Positions 14,950 through 22,845 of a stretch of 31,677 nt of DNA are shown one piece after another. The position numbers and the translations under genes were made by a program. Location of the stretch: NCBI GenBank assembly GCA_910586635.1, contig CAJUJA010000002.1:7350-39026 (forward strand), given 5' to 3'. This stretch comes from an uncultured Bacilli bacterium (lineage in GTDB: Bacteria; Bacillota_I; Bacilli_A; RF39; UBA660). Numbering within the stretch: the stretch's first letter is position 1; each line of letters starts with the position of its first letter. The notes under the pieces were generated by a model, which saw only the letters and a list, made by a program, of their open reading frames with translations, did no database searches and was not told the origin of the DNA.

Positions 14950-15216
14950 ATGGATAGTAGATCTAATGAAAATAATAATTGGTTGATGTCGAAATATCAA
15001 TATGAACAACCTCAAGAAGAGGAAGGTATAGTATTTTCAAGGAGATTAACACCTGATATGAAAGGGACTCTCCTTGAACCACCAATAGGCTGGTTATATC
15101 CCGAAATCGACAACTTTCAATTTGATCTTGGAGATGATGATCCACCGCAGCAGAAACATAAAACTGTTAAAAAAATTAATATAAAATATAGGAAAACTTT
15201 TCCGAAAGATTGTTAA
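14950..15216 (+). CDS. Small acidic protein of unknown function
   Basis: I do not recognise this 88-residue protein. It is supported as a real gene by a consensus promoter at 14899-14926 and a GAGGAGAG ribosome-binding site six bases before the ATG. The first 35 residues are hydrophilic and glutamine/glutamate-rich (YQYEQPQEEEG). A middle segment TLLEPPIGWLYPEIDNFQFD looks like a short folded or binding motif. It is followed by LGDDDPP and a strongly basic tail (KHKTVKKINIKYRK) ending in Cys. There is no signal peptide or membrane helix. It sits between rsmG and the noc-like gene. It could be a small regulator or adaptor, but nothing in the sequence fixes its role. Confidence 0.65.
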   Translation: MDSRSNENNNWLMSKYQYEQPQEEEGIVFSRRLTPDMKGTLLEPPIGWLYPEIDNFQFDLGDDDPPQQKHKTVKKINIKYRKTFPKDC

Positions 15217-15656
15217 TCTTAGTAAGATTGCATCTATTCATTTGATTATCCTTTTATGAGTTTAGTAGATTAACAAACATTATTAGATAGAGTAGAACAC
15301 AAAGTAAGATGACTTTCTATTCATTTTTTTCTTTTATTAGAATTAACAGGAAGCATAATTAATATTATTCCATTTCAAATCATCATATATACCGCTTAGG
15401 CAATGGTATTTTCATCAGTTAGAAATTGAGTTTATAAGAATCCTTTCATCGATACTATAAGTATTTCAATAGAAATTTTAAATTAAATCTTATGTTAATT
15501 AGTTTATAAAATCAATTTCTATTATCTGTTAAAATAATGATGAATAAGGCACGGTTTTATCTATTTATTAATAGCAAATAGAGCATCATTATGATCTATA
15601 ATAAAAATTAACATAAAAGAAAAATTAACAAGATGAACAGGGTTAATTTTTTTTTT
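15217..15656 (+). other. 440-base stretch without a gene, ending in a terminator
   Basis: No open reading frame of useful length is present on either strand. In the most protein-like plus frame the density of stops matches what random AT-rich DNA would give. It begins with a small hairpin, AATCTTA-G-TAAGATT (15215-15229), without a U-tract. Near its end ATAATGATG (15534-15542) pairs with CATCATTAT (15584-15592), enclosing a second stem CTATTT/AAATAG (15561-15566 with 15576-15581). It closes with the terminator at 15620. It may be a long 3' untranslated region of the small gene or hold an untranslated RNA. I see nothing decisive. Confidence 0.45.
15620..15656 (+). terminator. Rho-independent terminator before the noc-like gene
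   Basis: AAAAATTAAC (15620-15629) pairs perfectly with GTTAATTTTT (15642-15651) around a 12-base loop, with T continuing to 15656. It shows that transcription reaches this point from the otherwise empty stretch upstream. Confidence 0.75.
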
Positions 15657-15666
15657 ATTGGTTGTA

Positions 15667-15694
15667 TTGAAAAATTATAATTTCATGATATAAT
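15667..15694 (+). promoter_or_regulatory. Promoter of the noc-like gene
   Basis: TTGAAA (15667-15672) and TATAAT (15689-15694) are 16 bases apart, and TGA before the -10 adds an extended element. Confidence 0.7.
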
Positions 15695-15734
15695 ATAAAA
15701 TAGAATAAAAGAATAAAAAGAGAGGTATATGAGT

Positions 15735-17201
15735 ATGCAGCCAGGTGAAGAAGTAGTATATCTATACTTGGATGATATTATTCCTAACAGATTTCAGCCA
15801 AGAGAAGTCTTTGAAGAAAGACCTTTAAAAGAATTAGCAGTGTCAATTAAAGAACATGGAGTAATACAACCTATTATAGTTAGAAGAGTCAATGATAAAT
15901 ATGAAATAATAGCGGGTGAACGTAGATATAAAGCTTCTGCTTTAGCTGGACTTACTAAAATCCCTGCGATTATTAGAGAATTAGATGATAAAGAGTCATC
16001 AAAAGTAGCATTACTTGAGAACTTACAAAGAAAAAACTTGAATCCTATAGAAGAAGCAAAAACTTACCAAAAAATATTGGAGATTGATGAAATGACCCAA
16101 GAAGAGTTAGCAAAAACAATGGGGAAAAGTCAATCATCAGTTGCTAATAAATTAAGATTATTGTCTTTATCTGATGAAATTCAACAAGCCCTATTACAAG
16201 ATAAAATATCAGAGCGACATGCAAGAACACTTTTAAACGTTAAGGATCCTAAAGAACAACAAGATTTGCTAAATGAGATTATTAATACCAAAATGACAGT
16301 AAGACAATTAGAAAGTAAAATAAAAAAGGAGCAACCACCTAATGAGAGTTTAATTCAAGATACTATGATATCTAACCCTTCTTTGGAAAATATAGAAAAG
16401 AAAGATTCAACGCCAATTTTAAAACAGGATAATTATATTTCCAGTAATCCTTTAACACCTAGTTTCCTAATAGGGGCAGAAACCCAAAAAGAAGAACCAC
16501 TCTTGATTAGTTCAACAGGAGAAAATTTAATGAATACAAAAGAAGAACCTGAATTATTAATCAATGAAGAGTTTTCTGATAAAGAGAAAGAAACCTCTTC
16601 CCAAAAATTTATTAATTTTGGAGAAATAGATGATACCGAGGATGAAGAGTCTTATCAAGTCAATGATGGCATGTTACTAGGAAATGTTGCAACCACAAAT
16701 GATTCTTCTATTGATGTACATGATCTTCAAGACAATATTCAGAATTTTTCTCTTCCTAAAAAAGAGGCTTCCAGTGCAGACTTAGATAGCCTATTGAGAA
16801 TTAATACAGATCCACTACCTTCTAATGCTCCTAATTCAGGGGAAAATAACAACTTGAAGTTTTTCTCCCCAGCACAAGAGGCATTAAAAGAAAGTGAGAA
16901 AGAAGAAGATTCATCTGGAGATTACTTTAAAGCACCAGATCTTATCAATGTAGACATTCCCGGAGAAGTAGCAACCACGCCTACGAATAATGTTAGTTTA
17001 AGCCAGGCAACTTATGACTCGAAAAATGAAAATCAATCAGTTCCATCAATTAATTTTAATCCCAATCATTCTATACAAGATTCTGTAGAAATGATAAGGG
17101 AGGTCATAAAAAAAATAGAAGCTAATGGCTTAAAAGTAGACTCTGATGAAATGAATTTAGAAAATTCATACCAAGTAATTATTAAAATAGATAAGGAATA
17201 A
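15735..17201 (+). CDS. noc: Noc-position ParB-family protein with long acidic C-terminal tail
   Basis: By locus (rsmG-X-soj-spo0J) and by the PNRFQPREVFEE start of its core this is the Noc homologue, the ParB-like CTP-switch protein that blocks division over the nucleoid. I prefer the ATG at 15735 (MQPGEEVVYLYLDDIIPN, 488 residues), spaced nine bases from AGAGG. The ATG at 15729 is only three bases away. The CTP-binding motifs GERRYKAS and ENLQRKNLNPIEEA and the helix-turn-helix TQEELAKTMGKSQSSVANKL are intact in about residues 10-205. There are two oddities. The N-terminal amphipathic helix used by Noc to bind membrane is absent. About 240 acidic Ser/Asn/Glu-rich residues follow the core, before a short helical-beta end (DSVEMIREVIKKIEANGLKV). 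The gene has its own promoter and terminator. The symbol rests on synteny. Confidence 0.8.
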   Translation: MQPGEEVVYLYLDDIIPNRFQPREVFEERPLKELAVSIKEHGVIQPIIVRRVNDKYEIIAGERRYKASALAGLTKIPAIIRELDDKESSKVALLENLQRKNLNPIEEAKTYQKILEIDEMTQEELAKTMGKSQSSVANKLRLLSLSDEIQQALLQDKISERHARTLLNVKDPKEQQDLLNEIINTKMTVRQLESKIKKEQPPNESLIQDTMISNPSLENIEKKDSTPILKQDNYISSNPLTPSFLIGAETQKEEPLLISSTGENLMNTKEEPELLINEEFSDKEKETSSQKFINFGEIDDTEDEESYQVNDGMLLGNVATTNDSSIDVHDLQDNIQNFSLPKKEASSADLDSLLRINTDPLPSNAPNSGENNNLKFFSPAQEALKESEKEEDSSGDYFKAPDLINVDIPGEVATTPTNNVSLSQATYDSKNENQSVPSINFNPNHSIQDSVEMIREVIKKIEANGLKVDSDEMNLENSYQVIIKIDKE

Positions 17202-17212
17202 TAAAACTTGAT

Positions 17213-17238
17213 AAGTAGATAAAATCTACTTTTTTTTC
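17213..17238 (+). terminator. Rho-independent terminator after the noc-like gene
   Basis: AAGTAGAT (17213-17220) pairs perfectly with ATCTACTT (17224-17231) around AAA, followed by a run of T to 17237. Confidence 0.85.
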
Positions 17239-17247
17239 ACAAAAACA

Positions 17248-17276
17248 TTTAAAATAAGTTAGATATTTGATACAAT
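17248..17276 (+). promoter_or_regulatory. Likely promoter of soj-spo0J
   Basis: TACAAT (17271-17276) preceded by TGA forms an extended -10. TTTAAA (17248-17253) is 17 bases upstream. The site lies between the noc-like terminator and the soj ribosome-binding site. Confidence 0.55.
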
Positions 17277-17306
17277 ATATTAAGTAAAAAAGGAGTAGTG
17301 ATAAAT

Positions 17307-18092
17307 ATGGGAAAGGTGATTTCTTTGGTGAATCAAAAAGGTGGAGTAGGAAAAACAACGACAAGTATTAATCTTTCGGCGTCACTAGCTGCTTTAGGAA
17401 AAAGAGTTCTATTAATAGATTTAGATCCACAGGGAAATACAACAACTGGAGTAGGAATCAATAAGGGAGATATTGAAAATAGTATTTATGATGTTTTAAC
17501 TAGTAATTGTAGTATTGACCAAGCGACCATAAAAACAAAATATAAAAACTTATATGTAATTCCTGCTACAATTAATTTAGCAGGGTTGGATATCGAATTA
17601 TTAGAAAAAAGTCAGAATGAACCAGGATTTTCTAAAGGGACTCAATTAAAAGGTCATATTGAAAAAGTAAAGGATAACTTTGACTTTGTTATCATTGATT
17701 GTCCACCATCATTAGGATTAATTACAACCAATGCCTTAACGGCATCTAATTCAGTGATTATTCCAGTGCAATGTGAATTTTTTGCATTAGAAGGGATTAT
17801 GCAACTATTAAATACCATTATGTTAGCACAAAAATCCCTAAATCCAAATTTGGACATTGAAGGAGTTCTTCTAACGATGTTAGATTCTAGAACTAATTTA
17901 GGATTTGAAGTAGTAGATGATATTAGAAAGTTCTTTAAAGAAAGAGTTTATAATACAATTATACCAAGATTAATCAGACTAACAGAGGCACCTTCGCATG
18001 GAGAACCTATTATTGCTTATGATCCAAAGAGTAGAGGATCAGAGGCTTATATTAATTTAGCTAAGGAAGTGATTGAAAGAAATGGAAACTAA
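17307..18092 (+). CDS. soj: Chromosome-partitioning ATPase Soj (ParA)
   Basis: Soj is the ParA-type ATPase that works with Spo0J to separate origins and, in Bacillus, regulates DnaA. The start is the ATG at 17307 (MGKVISLVNQKGGVGKTTTS, 261 residues), matching the family. A GTG at 17298 lies only two bases after the AAAGGAG site. The deviant Walker A KGGVGKTTT (about residues 11-19), the Walker A' DLDPQGNTTTG, and the Walker B IIDCPPSLGLIT are all present. The C-terminal block SEAPSHG-like motif reads TEAPSHGEPIIAYDPKSRG. It overlaps spo0J by 11 bases, so the two are coupled. Confidence 0.95.
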   Translation: MGKVISLVNQKGGVGKTTTSINLSASLAALGKRVLLIDLDPQGNTTTGVGINKGDIENSIYDVLTSNCSIDQATIKTKYKNLYVIPATINLAGLDIELLEKSQNEPGFSKGTQLKGHIEKVKDNFDFVIIDCPPSLGLITTNALTASNSVIIPVQCEFFALEGIMQLLNTIMLAQKSLNPNLDIEGVLLTMLDSRTNLGFEVVDDIRKFFKERVYNTIIPRLIRLTEAPSHGEPIIAYDPKSRGSEAYINLAKEVIERNGN

Positions 18093-18978
18093 TAACGGAA
18101 TTAAAAGAAGAGCCTTAGGAAAGGGGCTGGAGGAATTATTTTATAATGAACCAATGGATTATAATAAAATAGAAGAAAAAATTATTACTGAGACTCCAAA
18201 AGAGGAAATAAAAAAAGTTTCTTTAGATGAATTAAGAAGTAATCCATATCAACCGAGACAAAATTTTGATGAGACAGCTTTAAATGAGTTAGCAGCATCC
18301 ATCAAAGAGCATGGAGTCTTTCAGCCAATTATTATTAAAAAAAGCATTAAAGGGTACGAAATTATTGCAGGAGAGCGTAGAGTAAAGGCATCAAAATTAG
18401 CAGGTCTAAAAGAGATACCCGCTATTATTAGAGATTTTAGTGATAGTGAAATGATGGAAATTGCTCTACTAGAAAATTTACAAAGAGAAAATCTAAATTC
18501 AATAGAAGAAGCTACTGCTTATAAAAAATTATTAGAAAATTTAAATTTAACACAAGAAAGACTAGCAGAAAGATTAGGAAAAAGTAGAAGTCACATTACA
18601 AATATGTTAGGACTTTTGACATTACCAGAAAACGTTCAAAGTCTAATAGGATCTAAAAAAATCTCAATGGGACATGCGAGAGTGTTAAGTAAATTAGAGG
18701 ATCTTCACCAAATAGCAGAGTTATCAGATCAAATTATAACAGAAGGTCTTAGTGTAAGACAACTTGAGGAGATTACTTCTAGTGATAAAGCGTATGGAAG
18801 AAAAAATAAAATAACTCGTCATCCCAAGGAGACAAATAAAGAATACGAATATTTAGAAGAAAGTTTAAAGGAAAAATTAGGAACCAAAGTAAGAGTAAAG
18901 AAAAATAAATTAGAAATTACTTTTACGAATACGAATGATTTAAATAGACTTTTAGAAATTATGAAATTAGATAAATAA
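18082..18978 (+). CDS. spo0J: Chromosome-partitioning protein Spo0J (ParB)
   Basis: Spo0J/ParB binds parS sites, slides as a CTP-dependent clamp, and recruits SMC to the origin. The start is the ATG at 18082 (METNNGIKRRALGKGLEELF, 298 residues), which retains the N-terminal Soj-activating basic segment and the ALGKGLEEL motif. The upstream TTG at 18073 is too close to the AAGGAAG site. CTP-binding GERRVKASKLAGL and ENLQRENLNSIEEA, the helix-turn-helix TQERLAERLGKSRSHITNML, and the C-terminal dimerisation end TKVRVKKNKLEITF are seen. No convincing parS 16-mer is visible inside this window. Confidence 0.95.
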   Translation: METNNGIKRRALGKGLEELFYNEPMDYNKIEEKIITETPKEEIKKVSLDELRSNPYQPRQNFDETALNELAASIKEHGVFQPIIIKKSIKGYEIIAGERRVKASKLAGLKEIPAIIRDFSDSEMMEIALLENLQRENLNSIEEATAYKKLLENLNLTQERLAERLGKSRSHITNMLGLLTLPENVQSLIGSKKISMGHARVLSKLEDLHQIAELSDQIITEGLSVRQLEEITSSDKAYGRKNKITRHPKETNKEYEYLEESLKEKLGTKVRVKKNKLEITFTNTNDLNRLLEIMKLDK

Positions 18979-18991
18979 AGAAGGTGTTAAC

Positions 18992-19807
18992 ATGGTATTA
19001 TTTGATAAAATAACCATTGATTTAGAAATGATAATAAGACCACTTGTATATATCATAATAGGATTTGCTATATATGAGGTATTTAGAAAACTTCTTAATA
19101 ATGCAGAAAAAAGAAGTAAGATTAAGAAAAAACATTATCAAAAACGTGTCAAAACAATTAACACCCTAATTCAAAATATTATTAAGTATGTAATTATCAT
19201 TTTTGTTTTCATAGCAATCCTTGCAAATTTTGGAATTAATGTAAAATCGATTCTAGCGGGAGTTGGAATAACAGCAGCAATCATAGGATTAGCTTTTCAG
19301 GATATAGCTAAGGACTTTTTAGCAGGTATTTCTATTATTTTAGAAGATCAATTTGAGATTGGAGATACTGTTAAAATCAATGACTTTACAGGAGAAGTCG
19401 TATCATTTGGATTAAAAACTACTAGAATTAGAGACTATAAAGGGGCTACTAAAATTATTGCCAATCATATGATCACAGACTTAATTAATTATAATTTATA
19501 TAATAACCTTGCAGTAGTCGATGTTTCAGTCGACTATGAAGAAGACTTAGAAAAAGTAGAAAAGGTTTTAACAGAAGTATCAGATGAAGTATCCTCTAAA
19601 ATTCCTAAAGCTAAGGGAAAGTTAAAAATTTTAGGTGTTAATGAATTAGAAGAATCTAGTATTGTATATAGAGTAGCGATAGAGGTTGCAGCAGCAGAAC
19701 ATATAGCAGCAGAAAGAATTTTAAGAAAAGAGTTAAAAAACGCTTTAGATAAAGCTAAAATTAAGATTCCCTATCAACAAATAGAGGTGCATAATGGAAA
19801 CAAATAA
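18992..19807 (+). CDS. MscS-family small-conductance mechanosensitive channel
   Basis: This is a heptameric membrane channel protein that releases solutes on osmotic downshock. The 271-residue protein has three N-terminal membrane helices: about residues 10-28, 56-76, and a pore-lining third helix, rich in Gly and Ala, around SILAGVGITAAIIGLAFQD. The typical beta domain follows: GISIILEDQFEIGDTVKIND and GEVVSFGLKTTRIRDY. The short form matches YkuT-like channels of Bacillota. An AGAAGGTG site precedes the ATG. It is followed by the DUF951 gene with a 14-base overlap, an order also found after spo0J in several Bacillota. Confidence 0.92.
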   Translation: MVLFDKITIDLEMIIRPLVYIIIGFAIYEVFRKLLNNAEKRSKIKKKHYQKRVKTINTLIQNIIKYVIIIFVFIAILANFGINVKSILAGVGITAAIIGLAFQDIAKDFLAGISIILEDQFEIGDTVKINDFTGEVVSFGLKTTRIRDYKGATKIIANHMITDLINYNLYNNLAVVDVSVDYEEDLEKVEKVLTEVSDEVSSKIPKAKGKLKILGVNELEESSIVYRVAIEVAAAEHIAAERILRKELKNALDKAKIKIPYQQIEVHNGNK

Positions 19808-19997
19808 AAAAGATTATCAATTAGGCAGTAAAGTAATTATGAAAAAACAACATCCATGTGGAGCAAATGAATGGGAGATTATTAGATTAGGAGCAGATAT
19901 CAAAATAAAGTGTTTAAATTGTGGGCGTTCTCTATTCATGCCACGCATAGAATTTAATAAAAAAATAAAAAAAATTATAATTGAGGAAGGTAATTAA
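19794..19997 (+). CDS. DUF951 family small zinc-ribbon-like protein (YyzM-like)
   Basis: A 67-residue protein of the DUF951 family, found beside mscS or ychF in Bacillota, with no established function. The family signature is clear: YQLGSKVIMKKQHPCGANEW followed by IKIKCLNCGRSLFMPRIEF. The three Cys (HPCG and CLNCG) suggest metal or nucleic-acid binding, as an inference. It starts within the last codons of mscS behind an AGAGGTG site, and two bases separate its stop from the transporter ATG. Confidence 0.9.
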   Translation: METNKKDYQLGSKVIMKKQHPCGANEWEIIRLGADIKIKCLNCGRSLFMPRIEFNKKIKKIIIEEGN

Positions 19998-19998
19998 T

Positions 19999-21594
19999 AT
20001 GAGAGATCGAAAAAAGTTAAAACTCAAGAAATTTTACTTTCATCCTATTACTGTTTTTATTGTAATAAGTTTTATTATTGTCTTACTAAGTGCTATTCTA
20101 TCCTTTTTTGAGATGCAAGCAACTTATAATACTGTTAATATCAATACCCATGAATTGGAATCTAAAATTGTAGCAGTAGAAAACATGCTTAGTTTTGATG
20201 GAATGAAGTTTATCATTAGTAATGCAGCTACAAACTTTATTAGTTTTGCTCCTCTTGGAATGCTATTAATATCATTAATAGGAATTAGTATCGCAGAAGC
20301 AACTGGATTTATAGAGGTGTTTTCTAAAAAATACTTGAGAAAATTATCCCATACGCAATTAACTTTTATTGTGATTTTTATCGCAACTATTTCATCTTTG
20401 ATTAACGAAATAGGATATGCTATTTTAATACCACTAGTAGCGATGATGTACCAATCAATTGGTAGAAATCCTCTAACAGGAATTGTTACCGCATTTAGCG
20501 GAGTTGCCTTTGGTTATGGAGTATCCTTATTTGTAGGCTCTATGGAAGTTGCTTTAATGGACTCTACCAAAGCGGCAGCATCCCTAATTGATAGTAATAT
20601 TCATATTAGCCTAACCAGTAACTTGTTCTTTATTATTGTAGCTTCTATTATGTTAACAATAGTAGGAACAATTATTATTGAAAAAATAGTTAGTCCAAGA
20701 TTAGGGAAGTATAAAGAACGTGAAGATATTTCAAAAACAGAAGAGTTAAGAATTATTGATTTGGAAGAAGAACAACAACACAAAATTGAAAGAGAAAAGA
20801 GGGAAAAAAGAGGATTACGTTTTTCTCTAATTACCTGTTTTGTAGTAATTATTATATTCATTTATATGATTGTACCTAATTTACCAAATTCAGGGATGCT
20901 TTTAGATATGAAAGAAACCACTTATTTAGGGCAACTATTTGGAAGCAACTCTTACTTTCAAGATGGTTTTACTTATATGATGTCGTTATTGTTCTTATTT
21001 ATGGGAATTTCCTACGGAATTGGTGCAAAATCAGTTAAAAATGATCGAGATATGATAGAAAAAGCAGGAGGCTATTTTTCAAAAATAGGAAATATTCTTA
21101 TTTTACTTTTTGTTGTTTCTCAATTGATCGCCATTTTTAAAAGAACAAATATTGGAACCATTATTACAGCATGGCTTGCCAACTTGATTGAATATTTAGG
21201 ATTTAGCGGAATCCCTTTGATTTTATTTGTATTAATACTAATTGCAATTTCTAATTTATTTCTAACAACACCAAGTGCTAAATGGACTATCTTTGCACCA
21301 GTTGTAGTACCACTATTTATGCAATCAAATATTTCAGCACAGTTTGCCCAAATTATAGTTAGAGTAGGCGACTCTATGACTAATGGAATTACTCCATTAC
21401 TTGCTTGCTTTGTAATCTATATTGGATATTTGAATATTTATAATTTTGATAAAAATAAACCAGTAACGATTACAAGAGCTATCAAACTAGTATCTCCTTA
21501 TTGTGCAATTATAAGTGCAGTTTGGATCTTATTAGTGATAGGATGGTATATTTTAGGACTACCAATAGGTCCTGGAGTATATCCGACTATTTAG
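19999..21594 (+). CDS. AbgT/YfcC-like carboxylate transporter
   Basis: A multi-pass membrane transporter of 531 residues starting at the ATG at 19999 (MRDRKKLKLKKFYFHPITV), eight bases after GAGGAAGG. The TTG at 19981 is rejected. It has roughly a dozen hydrophobic segments, with a charged cytoplasmic loop around residues 235-275 (KYKEREDISKTEELR through KREKRG). Segments such as NFISFAPLGMLLISLIGISI, AEATGFI, and GVAFGYGVSLFVGS match AbgT-type transporters (p-aminobenzoyl-glutamate uptake, and antimetabolite export in some members). C-terminal TTPSAKWTIFAPVVVPLFMQ is also typical. The substrate cannot be fixed from sequence. It is co-transcribed with mscS and the DUF951 gene, and a terminator follows. 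Confidence 0.8.
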   Translation: MRDRKKLKLKKFYFHPITVFIVISFIIVLLSAILSFFEMQATYNTVNINTHELESKIVAVENMLSFDGMKFIISNAATNFISFAPLGMLLISLIGISIAEATGFIEVFSKKYLRKLSHTQLTFIVIFIATISSLINEIGYAILIPLVAMMYQSIGRNPLTGIVTAFSGVAFGYGVSLFVGSMEVALMDSTKAAASLIDSNIHISLTSNLFFIIVASIMLTIVGTIIIEKIVSPRLGKYKEREDISKTEELRIIDLEEEQQHKIEREKREKRGLRFSLITCFVVIIIFIYMIVPNLPNSGMLLDMKETTYLGQLFGSNSYFQDGFTYMMSLLFLFMGISYGIGAKSVKNDRDMIEKAGGYFSKIGNILILLFVVSQLIAIFKRTNIGTIITAWLANLIEYLGFSGIPLILFVLILIAISNLFLTTPSAKWTIFAPVVVPLFMQSNISAQFAQIIVRVGDSMTNGITPLLACFVIYIGYLNIYNFDKNKPVTITRAIKLVSPYCAIISAVWILLVIGWYILGLPIGPGVYPTI

Positions 21595-21597
21595 ATT

Positions 21598-21625
21598 AGA
21601 AAAGAATAAAAATCTTTTCTTTTTC
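21598..21625 (+). terminator. Rho-independent terminator after the transporter
   Basis: AGAAAAGA (21598-21605) pairs perfectly with TCTTTTCT (21613-21620), followed by TTTTC. Confidence 0.7.
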
Positions 21626-21638
21626 TATCCCTCAAAAC

Positions 21639-21667
21639 TTGTCATAAAACAATTTATCATTTATAAT
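21639..21667 (+). promoter_or_regulatory. Promoter of ychF
   Basis: TTGTCA (21639-21644) and TATAAT (21662-21667) are 17 bases apart. The leader to the ATG is about 60 bases and shows no obvious structure. Confidence 0.75.
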
Positions 21668-21735
21668 ATAGCCACAAGAAATATTTATATCAAAATAAGA
21701 GTAAAATAAAATTTTAATAGAAAAGAGGAATTAAT

Positions 21736-22836
21736 ATGAGTTTAAAAGCAGGAATTGTAGGACTTCCTAATGTAGGAAAATCTACTTTATTTAATGCCAT
21801 CACCAATCAAAAAATTTTAGCCGAAAATTATCCCTTTGCAACAATAGAACCAAATGTAGGGATTGTCACAGTACCTGATACTAGAATGGATCAGTTAAAA
21901 AGTATGTATGAGCCAAATAAATTTATCCCAACTGCCTATGAATTTACAGATATTGCAGGACTTGTAAAAGGTGCTAGTAAGGGTGAAGGCCTAGGAAATA
22001 AATTCTTATCTCATATTAGAGAGGTAGATGCCATAGTAGAAGTAGTAAGATGCTTTGCTAATGATAAAATTATCCATGTAGATGGAAGTGTTGATCCTAT
22101 TAGGGATATTGAAACCATTAATTTAGAACTATCCATTGCTGATTTAGATATCATCAATAATAGATTAGAGAAGGTTGCAAAAAAAGCAAGAACAACAAAA
22201 GAAAAAGAAGCAATTATGGAGGTAGAAGCTTTAGAAAAAGCAAAAAAGTCATTAGAAGAAAATACTCCTCTAAGACAAGTGGAATTTAGTAAGGAAGAAC
22301 AAAAACTATTAAAATCGTATAGCTTTCTTACTCTAAAACCTATAATCTATTTAGCAAATATCAATGAAGAAGAACTAGGAGAGGAAGATAATACTTTTGT
22401 TAAACAAGTAAAAGAATATGCAAAAAAAGAAAACTCTCAGGTAGTTAGTCTTTGTTGTAAAGTAGAAGAAGATTTAAGTGAATTAAGCAAGGAAGATAAA
22501 AAAGAAATGCTAGAGGCAATGGGGTTAAAAGATTCCGGTCTAGATCAATTAATTAGAACAACTTATGATATTTTAGGACTGGCTACTTACTTTACAGTAG
22601 GAAAAGATGAGGTTAGAGCATGGACATTTCCAAAGGGTATGAATGCTAAAAAATGTGCAGGAATTATCCATACTGATTTTGAAAGAGGATTTATAAGAGC
22701 GGAAGTAATGTCATATAATGACTTGATCGAATATGGCAGCGAATTAAAAGTAAAGGAAGCAGGAAAGGCAAGATTAGAGGGCAAAGATTATATTATGCAA
22801 GATGGTGATATTTGTCATTTTAGATTTAACGTATAG
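21736..22836 (+). CDS. ychF: Redox-responsive ATPase YchF (Obg-like ATPase)
   Basis: YchF is a universally conserved Obg-family P-loop protein that prefers ATP and associates with ribosomes. The 366-residue length is standard. G1 GLPNVGKST lies near residue 8-16, followed by ENYPFATIEPN, G3 DIAGLVKGASKGEGLGN, and the noncanonical G4 YLANINEEE that explains ATP preference. The C-terminal TGS domain reads AWTFPKGMNAKKCAGIIHTDF to the end. A GAGG site precedes the ATG. It leads the unknown gene at 22846. Confidence 0.97.
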   Translation: MSLKAGIVGLPNVGKSTLFNAITNQKILAENYPFATIEPNVGIVTVPDTRMDQLKSMYEPNKFIPTAYEFTDIAGLVKGASKGEGLGNKFLSHIREVDAIVEVVRCFANDKIIHVDGSVDPIRDIETINLELSIADLDIINNRLEKVAKKARTTKEKEAIMEVEALEKAKKSLEENTPLRQVEFSKEEQKLLKSYSFLTLKPIIYLANINEEELGEEDNTFVKQVKEYAKKENSQVVSLCCKVEEDLSELSKEDKKEMLEAMGLKDSGLDQLIRTTYDILGLATYFTVGKDEVRAWTFPKGMNAKKCAGIIHTDFERGFIRAEVMSYNDLIEYGSELKVKEAGKARLEGKDYIMQDGDICHFRFNV

Positions 22837-22845
22837 GAGGATTTT

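Noticed and set aside
15241..15600. Plus-strand frame reading like a decayed membrane-protein gene (DYPFMSLVD, then LLDRVEHKVR, then hydrophobic stretches).
   Set aside because: The number of stop codons in this frame is about what random AT-rich DNA would give, and I cannot match the fragments to a family, so it is not supported as a pseudogene.
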